From assembly GCA_019448385.1 (NCBI GenBank), contig JAGTXO010000022.1:441501-505500 (forward strand): a DNA stretch of 64,000 nt, written 5' to 3'. The translations under genes were made by a program, and so were the position numbers. Source of the stretch: Diacronema lutheri (Eukaryota; Haptophyta; Pavlovophyceae; Pavlovales; Pavlovaceae). The notes beneath the pieces are model-generated. The model did no database searches, was not told where the DNA came from, and saw only the letters and a list, made by a program, of their open reading frames with translations. Shown piece by piece: positions 18,869 to 28,143 of the stretch (the stretch's first letter is position 1; each line of letters starts with the position of its first letter).

Positions 18869-19268
18869 GCTTGTTCGATGAACGGCATTAGCGAACAGCG
18901 TATATAAAGTAGGCTTCAGCCGATCGCCCATGGGCGGGTCGGGCTTTCGCATGCGACGGCCATACGCGGAGCGGAGGCCGGCCATGCCGCACGCGGAGCG
19001 GAGGAGCAGGCAAGTTGCAGCGTGCTGATGAGTTGATGTTGGGATAAAGTAGCAGCCTATACGAGTCAGCTACTCCGACGTCGTCGGAGTAGCTGACTCC
19101 TACTCCGACGTCGTCGGAGTAGCTGACTCGTATAGGCTGCTACTTTATCCCAACAGTTGAGTCATTGAGAACACGTGCGCTTCTTCGCGGACATGGCGCG
19201 AGGCAACTGGCCCTCCAAAAAAAGCCTCAGCCTGGCCTCAGGTGGGCCCTCCGCGCCCCGCACGCGCG
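18869..19268. other. Intergenic with TATA-like box and perfect palindrome
   Basis: About 400 bases between the tRNA-Pro and an RCC1 gene. It contains TATATAAAGTAGG at 18901, GCGGAG-containing short repeats at 18965-19005 and the 117-bp palindrome described separately. Confidence 0.5.
19038..19154. mobile_element. 117-bp foldback element (perfect inverted repeat), MITE-like
   Basis: Two perfect 55-bp arms (19038-19092 and 19100-19154) flank a 7-base centre. Arms begin GTTGGGATAAAGTAGCAGCC and end with a nested smaller palindrome (CTACTCCGAC-GTC-GTCGGAGTAG) that occurs once per arm. AGTTGA occurs one base outside the left end and directly at the right end, a possible target-site duplication. 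It is non-coding. Arms without a single mismatch imply recent origin or gene conversion. Confidence 0.65.
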
Positions 19269-20687
19269 CTACGCGGCCGGCCGCAGCGCGCCGCTGCCGC
19301 GCCGGCCGCCAACGCCGCCGCGCACGGACGCGAAGAGCGCGCTGACCGCGGCCTGCGCCGAGCGCGCGCTCGCGAGCGGCGACCGCTCGGTGCGCTCCTC
19401 GCGCGCCGCCGGTCGCTCAACCGCGCGTGTGCGCGTCTCGGGCTCGGCGGCGAGCAGCCCGTAGACAAGCCGCGGAATGCTCGAGTAGGCGTGCATCGTC
19501 TCGCCGAGCTGGAGCGAGGCGTTCGAGCCGAAGGTGAACGTCTGCCGCACCGCCGTGACGAGCACTGAATGCAAGAAGCCCGCAGAAACTGCGGCCGCGC
19601 TCTCGAGCCCAAATCCAATCAAGATTGGCCGCGCCGTTTCGCTTGGCGCGGTGCCGCCCTGCCCGAGCACGCCGAAAGCGCCGGAGCCGCACGTGCACAC
19701 GACGCCCTCCGTCGTGAGCAGGAGCGAGTGGTCGCCGCCCGCCGCCACCTGCGCCACCTGCACGCCGAGGCTCAATTCAACCATGACGGGCAGCGAGCTC
19801 GAGCCCATGCCCGCGCGTCCGAGCTGGCCCGACGTGCCGCGCCCGAACGCAAACGCGTCGCCGCTGCTCGTGAGGACGAGCGAGTGCGCGTGCCCCGCCG
19901 AGACGCCGACCACGAACACGTGCTTGAGCGCCTCGATGCGGCGCGGCCGGCGGTGCGAGCGCTCGTCGCCACAGCCGAGTTGTCCGGAGTGCCCCAGTCC
20001 CCACGCGTACACGGCGCCACTCTCGGTGACGGCGAGGCAGTGGTCGGAGGCGGCGAGCGTGACGACGCGACCGCTCACCTTGACGCCCGCCGCCACGCCC
20101 AGATGCTCGACGCGCACCGGCGCGAGCGCGTCGTCGAGCGAGCGCTGGCCAAGAGCGCCGTGCCGGCCGCATCCCCACGCGAGCACGAGCCCCTCCTCGT
20201 CGATGGCGAGGGTGTGTAAGCGGCCGGCGGCGACCTCGTGGCAGCGCAAGCGCGCGGCGCGGAGTGTCTCGACCGCGCGCGGCGACGTGACCGGCAGCCG
20301 GTCGCCCGTGCCGAGCTGGCCGTGCGCGTTCTCGCCAAACGTGAAGACCGCGCCCGTGTCGAGCAGCAGCGCGCCGTGCCGGCCGCCGGCGGAGACCTGA
20401 ACGACGCGGCCGGTGCGCGGGATCCAAAGCGTGTGCAACGCCTGGTCTGTCGCGACCGTGCGCTGCTGCGCCGGCGGCGCGTCGTCGTCCGCCGCGTCCG
20501 CCACGGCGGCCGTCCGCTTGGCCGCGAGCTGCTGCGCGCCGAGCGGGTCGCCGCCCCACCAGACGAGCTGGCCGTGCGCGTTGATCGCCATGGTGAAGTA
20601 GGAGCCAGCGCTGACGACGCGCGCGCTGGGCGATGGCGCGAGCGCGAGCGCGCGCGCCTGTCGCGCGCCCACGGCGCTCGCCGCCAT
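19269..20687 (-). CDS. RCC1-repeat beta-propeller protein
   Basis: 472 residues from the ATG ending at 20687. At least six RCC1 blades are visible through turns such as AVFTFGENAHGQLGTGD, LVLAWGCGRHGALGQ, AVYAWGLGHSGQLGCGD, DAFAFGRGTSGQLGRAG, VVCTCGSGAFGVLGQ and TFTFGSNASLQLGE. The C-terminal 50 residues are Arg/Ala-rich. RCC1 proteins serve as Ran exchange factors or as generic protein-binding propellers. No membrane or catalytic signature is visible, so the role is open. Head-to-head with the next gene at only 29 bp. Confidence 0.85.
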   Translation of the reverse strand: MAASAVGARQARALALAPSPSARVVSAGSYFTMAINAHGQLVWWGGDPLGAQQLAAKRTAAVADAADDDAPPAQQRTVATDQALHTLWIPRTGRVVQVSAGGRHGALLLDTGAVFTFGENAHGQLGTGDRLPVTSPRAVETLRAARLRCHEVAAGRLHTLAIDEEGLVLAWGCGRHGALGQRSLDDALAPVRVEHLGVAAGVKVSGRVVTLAASDHCLAVTESGAVYAWGLGHSGQLGCGDERSHRRPRRIEALKHVFVVGVSAGHAHSLVLTSSGDAFAFGRGTSGQLGRAGMGSSSLPVMVELSLGVQVAQVAAGGDHSLLLTTEGVVCTCGSGAFGVLGQGGTAPSETARPILIGFGLESAAAVSAGFLHSVLVTAVRQTFTFGSNASLQLGETMHAYSSIPRLVYGLLAAEPETRTRAVERPAAREERTERSPLASARSAQAAVSALFASVRGGVGGRRGSGALRPAA

Positions 20688-20716
20688 TCCACCCACGCCC
20701 GCCCAGGAACGAGACG

Positions 20717-21649
20717 ATGCAGGCTGGGCGCGCCTCCCACTTTCAAAACTGGGCCGCCGTTTGGAAGGCGATGAGCAGCTCGACGCGGTGGGTGCCGCAA
20801 GAGACGCTCGACGCGTGGCAGCTGACGGAGATCGAGTTCGCGGTGGTGATCGCCGTGCTCGTTTTCGCCGTCCTCTGCCCCGCCACGGTCTGCCTCGTCT
20901 GGTGCTGCCTTCGGCCGCCTCCCGAGCGCGACCGCTCGCCGCGACCAAAGCCGCCGCCAGCGCCCGCGCCCGAGCCGTCGGCGGCCGCCGAGCCGGCGCC
21001 GGTGGTGCTCGACATGGGCGCGGACATGCTCCTTGCCATCAACGGCCGCCCTCTCGTCCAGGGTGGCAAGGGCCTCGCCCTGCCGTACGCGCCCGACCTC
21101 TCGGTCATCGTCTCGCCCGGCGCGGCGCACGTCGGCGCCGCGCGCGCGCCCGCGCCGGGCGCGGCGGACGGCGAGGCGGGCGGCGAGGCGGGCGGCGCGG
21201 CGTTCGGCGTCGGCGATGGATACGGCGGCGGCGCCGATGGCCCGCGCTTCTACGCCTCGGCTGGGTACGCCGGCGCGCTGGGGCCTGCATTTGGCGCGCA
21301 GAAGGGCGACAATGGCGGCGACGGCGGGTACGCGGCCGAGGGCGAGGACTCGTCCTGGGAAGCGGACCGGATCGCGAGCCTCGAGCATCGCGTGCGCGTG
21401 CTCGAGGCGACGCTCGGTGCCGCGCGCGCCAGCGCGCTCGCGCCGCTCGAACACCGCACGCGCGGCGCGCCGCTCGCGCCCGCCGGTCGGCTTGCCGGCG
21501 TCGTCGTCGCAACGCCGGCGCACGCGCCGCCGGCGGGCTGTGGCGCTGCCCGCGTGGCGGCGCGCGCGGCCGCGCCCGACGCGAGCGGCCCGCCGGCGGC
21601 GGCGGGCTCGTGTGGCGGCGGCTTGCGGCTGAGCTTCGACGTTGCGTGA
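20717..21649 (+). CDS. Single-pass membrane protein with coiled-coil segment, unknown
   Basis: 310 residues from the ATG at 20717; the ATG at 20771 is a strong alternative because the A/T dyad (CTTTCAAAAC at 20742) lies between them. One clear transmembrane helix (EFAVVIAVLVFAVLCPATVC) is followed by CLVWCCLRPP, whose Cys residues could be lipidated. A Pro/Ala stretch and a small ordered region (MGADMLLAINGRPLV) come next, then Gly/Ala-rich sequence and a short coiled coil (IASLEHRVRVLEATLG). No family recognised. Confidence 0.6.
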   Translation: MQAGRASHFQNWAAVWKAMSSSTRWVPQETLDAWQLTEIEFAVVIAVLVFAVLCPATVCLVWCCLRPPPERDRSPRPKPPPAPAPEPSAAAEPAPVVLDMGADMLLAINGRPLVQGGKGLALPYAPDLSVIVSPGAAHVGAARAPAPGAADGEAGGEAGGAAFGVGDGYGGGADGPRFYASAGYAGALGPAFGAQKGDNGGDGGYAAEGEDSSWEADRIASLEHRVRVLEATLGAARASALAPLEHRTRGAPLAPAGRLAGVVVATPAHAPPAGCGAARVAARAAAPDASGPPAAAGSCGGGLRLSFDVA

Positions 21650-21796
21650 CGGGCTGAAGGCCGATGGCAAGCCGGCCGCAGGCGCGCCGCCCGTGGGGTT
21701 GTAGGGGCCGCATGGCCACGGCCGCGTCGCCTGTCGCTGCGTCGGAAAGTGAGGTGAATCCGTGACTGGTTGGCCGCTTTCACGTATAAGAAGAAA

Positions 21797-21834
21797 GGGG
21801 GGGGGGGGGGGGGGCGGGGGGGGGGGAGGGGGGG
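21797..21834. repeat. Poly(G) tract, 38 bp, nearly pure
   Basis: G-runs interrupted by one C and one A, just beyond the 3' end of the fibrillin gene. It could fold as a G-quadruplex. Confidence 0.9.
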
Positions 21835-21857
21835 AAGCAAGTGGGGGCGCTCCAATT

Positions 21858-23264
21858 TCACGCCGGCGGCTCGGTGCGCCGCCAAAGCGCGATGCCGCCG
21901 CCGCCGCCGCGCGCGGTCGCGATCGTCTCGTCGGCATACGCCCAAAGAAAGAAGGGCTTCTTGCCCTGCTTCTCGAGCTGCGCATTGCCCTTGGAGCCCA
22001 GGCCGCTCGCCGCGCCGAGCTCCGACGCGCCGCCCTTTGGCAGGTCGAAGGCGACGTGGTCGCCGAACAGGGCGATCCGGTCAAAATCGAACTCGACCTT
22101 GCGCTGCGGCAACAGCCAATCGAAGGCGCCGCTGAAGCGCACGAGCGGGCTCTGCGCCTCGTCGTCCCAGTAGATCCCGTTCACGATGCGCATTGGCGAC
22201 GACGCGGTGTCGAACTGCTGGACTGCGGCGAGCGGGAAGTAGTTGATCTCTGCGGCGCAGTCGCCGTCGGCGCAGTCGCCGTCGCCGCAGTCACCGCGGC
22301 GGCGCGGGCGCGGCGCGAGCGGTGCGGGCGCGTCACGGGCGGCGGGGTGCGGCGAGGCGGGGCGAGGCGGGGCGTGCTCGGCACGGCGCGGCGCGGTGTT
22401 GGCGCGCGCACGGTTGCCGCGCATCCGATCCTGCGTCGCGAGCGTGCCGGTGGTGAAGACGAGGCGCCACGCGCCGTCGAGTGCGCGCAGCTGCTCCGCC
22501 GCGCGCGCGGGCTCCGCCTTGCACGCGTCGCGCATCCGGCGCTCGACGCACAGGAGCGCGTTCACGACCGCGTCCGGGCCGACCGCGCGCGTCACGGCTG
22601 CGCGGCGGAGCGTGTGCACGGCGTGCTCGACGCTCTCGGGCGCGTCGGGGCTGTCGTACAGCTCGCTTGGCCCGGCGCGCGTCACGACCTGCGTGTCGCC
22701 GCGCACGTCGCGCGAGACGCGCACGCGCTCGTCGGCGTAGACCGTTTCAAACCATCCGTCGCCCTTTGGCGGGAGCGCGAGCTCGATGCCACGCCAGCGC
22801 GCGGCGCACGAGTCGAAGCGAAAGTCGACGCGCTCCGAGCCGGGCTGTGCGGCGGCCGTCGAGCCGACGCGCAGGAAGCCGCCTTCGAAGAGCACGAGCT
22901 GCTCGAGCCGGCCGGTGCGGAGCGAAATGTCCTGGAAGATGCCCGTGCACTCAAGGCCGAGGAGCCCATTGTCGCGCAGGAAGAGGACCTCCTTCTCCGT
23001 GGTCCACTCGAGCGACCAGCGCCCGTCGATCGGCGCGCGCGGCGATGGGCCGAGCCGGTCGATCGCCGCCTCCACGTCAGCGCGCGGCGCGCGCGCCGCG
23101 CACAGCGCGAGCAGCTCGTCGACCACCGCGACGGACGGCGGCGCGGCGACCATGCAACGCGGCGCGGCGCGCGCGCCGACGGCGACGCGCCGCGCGGCCG
23201 GCGCGCCGCGCGGCGCGCCCGCGAGCAGCCCGACGGCCAACAGGATCGCGAAATCGGCAACCAT
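21858..23264 (-). CDS. PAP/fibrillin plastid lipid-associated protein, two domains
   Basis: Exons 23264-22412 and 22249-21858 encode 414 residues. An N-terminal hydrophobic leader and a basic stretch fit plastid import. The first fibrillin-like half has GRWSLEWTTEKEVLFL and GIFQDISLRTGRLEQLVLF. The second has GAWRLVFTTGTLATQD joined across the intron to INYFPLAAVQQFDT, the standard fibrillin block, and ends in FFLWAYADETIATARG. Fibrillins bind lipids in plastoglobules and thylakoids and respond to light stress. The intron (162 bp, GTGCGCGCGC to GCCGCAG) is stop-free and in frame but interrupts the conserved TQD-INYFP block. Divergent from THI4 with 111 bp between starts. Confidence 0.82.
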   Translation of the reverse strand: MVADFAILLAVGLLAGAPRGAPAARRVAVGARAAPRCMVAAPPSVAVVDELLALCAARAPRADVEAAIDRLGPSPRAPIDGRWSLEWTTEKEVLFLRDNGLLGLECTGIFQDISLRTGRLEQLVLFEGGFLRVGSTAAAQPGSERVDFRFDSCAARWRGIELALPPKGDGWFETVYADERVRVSRDVRGDTQVVTRAGPSELYDSPDAPESVEHAVHTLRRAAVTRAVGPDAVVNALLCVERRMRDACKAEPARAAEQLRALDGAWRLVFTTGTLATQDRMRGNRARANTAPRRAEHAPPRPASPHPAARDAPAPLAPRPRRRGDCGDGDCADGDCAAEINYFPLAAVQQFDTASSPMRIVNGIYWDDEAQSPLVRFSGAFDWLLPQRKVEFDFDRIALFGDHVAFDLPKGGASELGAASGLGSKGNAQLEKQGKKPFFLWAYADETIATARGGGGGIALWRRTEPPA

Positions 23265-23303
23265 CGTGCTCCTCTCGGCCCTGTTCTCACACACACTCAC
23301 TGA

Positions 23304-24646
<1,343 letters not shown>

Positions 24647-24933
24647 GCTGCGCGCGCGCGCGCGGTCGGCGGCGCGCCGTGTTTCGGCGGCCGGCGCGTC
24701 TGCCTCCTGGCCCTGGCAAGCGTCTCTCTCGCCGGCGGCCGGACGCCGGGTTCGCGCCGCGCATCCGCCGCGCGAAGGCGGTGCCTCCGAGCAACTTCAG
24801 AAAATTGTATCCCAATATAGAGCCGAAATGTGATTCGCCCGGGCGCGTCCCGCCCTCGCGTTACGACTGACTGCCCGACGTCACACGCACCAGTTGTTGT
24901 GACGCGCCGCCCTCCCGCCGCGGAACGGGCAGC

Positions 24934-26556
24934 ATGCCCCGACGAGGGCACCCGTACGCGCGGCCGGCGGCGGGGCCTCGGCCACGCGGCGCCGATGGCG
25001 GCGCTATGCCCGACGTGCACGTTATCTGTGCGCGCATCGACGAGATTGAACCCGCGCTCGACCGGCTACGCGCGCACGTCGGCACGCTGGCCAGCCAGCT
25101 CGACGCCCTTGAGGGGCAGCTCGCGAGTGGAGACGTCGGTGAGACCGGCGGCGGCGGCGGCGGCGACGACGGCGTGCGCAGTCAAAGGGCAAGCGATGCT
25201 GCCGCCGCCTGCGACGACGACGCTGCGCTGCATGCTGCCAAAGCGCCGCCGCTGCCGCCGCCGTCGCGCGCGCCGCAGCTGCTCGAGCGGCTCGCGCGCG
25301 ACGAGCTCACGCTCGTCGCGTCGCACCTGCCCGAGAGCGACCGGTTTGCGGCGGCGCTGACGTGCCGGCAGCTGTGCGCCGCGGTCGTTGCGAGCCGCGG
25401 CCGCCTCCCCTCGGGTGCTCTTTTTGAGACGCCGACGCGCGCGCTCTTCGCGTCGCGCGCGCTCCTCGAATGGGGCGTACTCACGGCCGGCGCACCGCGC
25501 ACGCCACGGCTGACGGCGCTCGCGGCAACGGTGGGCAACCTGGGCGCGCTGCGCTGGCTGCGCTCGGCGTGCGGCTGCGCGTGGGACGAGCGCACCTCCG
25601 CCGCCGCCGCGGCCGCCGGCCAGCTCGCCGTGCTCGAGTGGGTCGCGGCGGCCGGCTGCACGCTCAACGCCGACGCCGCTGCGGCCGCCGCGGCGCACGG
25701 GCACGTGCACGTGATCGAGTGGCTGCGCGCGCGCGCGCACGGCCGCGAGGCGGACGGCGCGCGCGCGCTCGCCGCGCTCGACGCAAAGATCGCGCGCGCC
25801 GCCGCCGCCGCCGGCCATGTCGCCGTGCTCGCATGGGCGCGCGCGCAAGGGTACGCGGCGTGCGACGCCGACACGTGCGCCGCCGCGGCGGGCGGCGGGC
25901 AGTTGGACGCGCTGCGCTGGCTGCGCCAGACGGCCGGGTGCGAGTGGGACTGCGACACGTGCGTCGCCGCCGCGCGCGCTGGCAGCCTTGATGTCCTCCG
26001 TTGGGCGCGCGAGCAGGGCTGTCCCTGGGACGGTGAGACGTCGCTCGCCGCCGCCGCGGCCGGCCACCTGGCGGTGCTGCAGTGGGCAGTGGGGCACGGC
26101 TGCCCGTGGGCGCTGGCGACATGCGCGACGGCCGCGCGCGGCGGCCACCTCGCCGTGCTGCAGTGGGCGCGCGCCCATGGCTGCCCGTGGGGCGGCAACG
26201 CGTGCGCGGCCGCCGCCGAGCGCGGCCACCTCGACGTGCTGCGGTGGATCCGCGAGCAGGGCTGCCCATGGGACAAGTCGACGTGCTCGGCGGCCGCCGC
26301 GGCGGGCCACCTCCACGTCCTCCGCTGGGCGCTCGCGCATGGCTGTCCGTGGCACATCTCCGAGACGCATGCAGCAGCTGCCAGCAATGGGCACGATGGC
26401 GTCGTCCGGTGGATCTGCGCGCGCTACGCGACGTTCGCGCCGGCCGCGCCCGCTTCGGCGGCGGCGGCGGTATACGGCGGTGGCCGAAGGCGGCGCGAGC
26501 ACGCCATGCCTGCGCCGCCCACGGCCGCCGGCGGCGCGCAGCCCACCGCGGCGTGA
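24934..26556 (+). CDS. Ankyrin-repeat protein with F-box-like N-terminus
   Basis: 540 residues; the ATG at 25006 is an alternative start. A short coiled-coil segment (IDEIEPALDRLRAHVGTLAS) comes first. Then LLERLARDELTLVASHLPES with TCRQLCAAVV resembles an F-box (substrate adaptor of ubiquitin ligases), and at least nine degenerate ankyrin repeats of about 26 residues follow. Their consensus is AAAGHLDVLRWAREQGCPWD, a repeat spelling common in algae and in some giant viruses. Codon use and GC match the neighbours and no viral genes are near, so I treat it as a host gene. The C-terminal 45 residues are low complexity. Partner unknown. Confidence 0.8.
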   Translation: MPRRGHPYARPAAGPRPRGADGGAMPDVHVICARIDEIEPALDRLRAHVGTLASQLDALEGQLASGDVGETGGGGGGDDGVRSQRASDAAAACDDDAALHAAKAPPLPPPSRAPQLLERLARDELTLVASHLPESDRFAAALTCRQLCAAVVASRGRLPSGALFETPTRALFASRALLEWGVLTAGAPRTPRLTALAATVGNLGALRWLRSACGCAWDERTSAAAAAAGQLAVLEWVAAAGCTLNADAAAAAAAHGHVHVIEWLRARAHGREADGARALAALDAKIARAAAAAGHVAVLAWARAQGYAACDADTCAAAAGGGQLDALRWLRQTAGCEWDCDTCVAAARAGSLDVLRWAREQGCPWDGETSLAAAAAGHLAVLQWAVGHGCPWALATCATAARGGHLAVLQWARAHGCPWGGNACAAAAERGHLDVLRWIREQGCPWDKSTCSAAAAAGHLHVLRWALAHGCPWHISETHAAAASNGHDGVVRWICARYATFAPAAPASAAAAVYGGGRRRREHAMPAPPTAAGGAQPTAA

Positions 26557-26714
26557 GCGCGCGCCCGGCGGCAATTTTTCGTTTGGGAGGTGGGCGGAGG
26601 GGGGTGGTGGGGGGTGGGGGGGAATGGGGATCACATTTGGGCGACTTTCGCTGCGCTAGCGCGAGCGTCGCGTCGCGTCGCGACCCAGAGTCAAAATATT
26701 CTGCAAAAAGTGTT

Positions 26715-26786
26715 GGGGGCCGGGCGGAATCGAACCGCCGACCTCTCCCACCCTGAGAGAGAATCATACCCCTAGACCACGGCCCC
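26715..26786 (-). tRNA. tRNA-Pro (AGG)
   Basis: Acceptor GGGGCCG/CGGCCCC, anticodon stem CTCTC/GGGAG, loop TCAGGGT (AGG, G37; C at position 33), T arm GGCGG-TTCGATT-CCGCC. A TTTTT terminator follows the 3' end. It diverges from the two other tRNA-Pro genes in acceptor and T stems. Confidence 0.9.
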
Positions 26787-26997
26787 GCACATTTGAACAA
26801 CACGAAAATCAGACTACAAGAACGCGAGTGCGCATACTCGGGCGTCAGAACTGCCTGATTGTTCTCATGTTCTGCTCACTTTGCGCGCGCGCCACGCGTG
26901 ATCGCCACTGCTCCTCGCGCCCCGCGTGATCGCCACTGCTCCTGCTGAACGCGTCGGCGCGCTGCACACGCAGGTGCCTGGGCGGCTGTCTCGCGTC

Positions 26998-28143
26998 TCA
27001 CGCCACGGCTCGAGCGCACGACAGCCGCGCGACCTCGTCGCCTCCAGCAGCGCGCGCCTCCATTGGGATTCGCGTGCCGACTCGGCGCGCGCAGAGTGTG
27101 GCACCGTCGGCGGGCGCCACGTCGGGCGCGCCGGCATGGGCCGCCAGCTCGACGGCCGCCAGCGGCAGTGGCGGAGGCGATGACGGCGGGAGGAAGAGCC
27201 CGCGCCGGAGGGTGAGCGTGACGGTGCCGCTCGCCGCGCACTCGCGCACCGCGCGCACCGCCGCCTCGAAGTCGGCCACCGTGCCGCCGAGCAGCACGCG
27301 CTCGTTGACACGTTCAACCAGGTCGGCGGCGCGCACGCCGGCAAGCGCGGCGGCGCGGCCGTGGTCAACCGAGTGCACGACGACGACGCCGCCGGCGCGC
27401 GCAAGATGCAGGCCGAGCACGCCGCCGTCCGCCGCCGAGAGCTCGATGTGCGCATCGAGCCGCTCGCCGCCCATGAGCGCGCCGCTCGGCGCGCGCGGCG
27501 TGCGCTCGTCGGAGACGTAGAGCCCGAGGGCTGGCGATGGGACCAGCGCGTCGACAGAGAAGGAGGAGGCCGCGTGCCGCGCGAGTTGGTGGCGCTCTCC
27601 GGGCGCCGTCGGAGACGGCGCTGCGCTGAGCGCGCGTCGCGCGTCGCGCGAGCCGACCGCGCACGCCGAGCCGGGTGGCGCCGAGCCATGTGGCGAGGCG
27701 GCGAGCGGCTGCGCGGCGGGCAGCGCTGGGTGGCTCGGCGCGAGCACGGCGTGCTTCGCCGATGGCAGGACGCTCGCGGACACGGGCACGGGCGTCGCGC
27801 TACTGCCGTACAGCACGGCGTGCGCGCGCAGGTCGGCCGAGTGGCAAGCGCGGCGCGACGCAAAGAGCGCGGAGGCGAAGCCATGGAGCGAGCCGCTCTC
27901 GAAGGCTGCGGGTGTGTCGCGGGCGGGCGGCGCGCTCGGCGGCGTGCTCGTCGGCTGGTCGCCATCGAGCGCGCACGTCGTTCCGGGCTTTGACCCCAAG
28001 GTCGCCGCCGCCATGCTGGTCAGAACCGATTCGCGCTTGAGCTGCTCGAAGTTGGCGCCGCCGACGCGGTGCGCGTCGCATGCGCATTCGAGAAAAGCGC
28101 GCACCGTCGCCTCGCTCAGCCCGAGCGAGAGCATCTCGCACAT
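26998..28143 (-). CDS. PDZ-domain protein, 3' exon
   Basis: A 381-codon frame from the ATG ending at 28143. The reading frame continues sensibly upstream to about 28177 (ADRLFHSAQSL before the Met), where CAAG could be an acceptor, so this is probably the last exon of a longer gene. Residues 1-45 are helical (CEMLSLGLSEATVRAFLECA), the middle is Ser/Ala/Pro-rich, and residues 225-310 form a PDZ domain with GVLGLHLARAGGVVVVHSVD, AAALAGVRAADLVERVNERV and a final VTLTLRRG strand. PDZ domains bind C-terminal peptides of partners. Partner and location unknown. Confidence 0.7.
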   Translation of the reverse strand: MCEMLSLGLSEATVRAFLECACDAHRVGGANFEQLKRESVLTSMAAATLGSKPGTTCALDGDQPTSTPPSAPPARDTPAAFESGSLHGFASALFASRRACHSADLRAHAVLYGSSATPVPVSASVLPSAKHAVLAPSHPALPAAQPLAASPHGSAPPGSACAVGSRDARRALSAAPSPTAPGERHQLARHAASSFSVDALVPSPALGLYVSDERTPRAPSGALMGGERLDAHIELSAADGGVLGLHLARAGGVVVVHSVDHGRAAALAGVRAADLVERVNERVLLGGTVADFEAAVRAVRECAASGTVTLTLRRGLFLPPSSPPPLPLAAVELAAHAGAPDVAPADGATLCARRVGTRIPMEARAAGGDEVARLSCARAVA

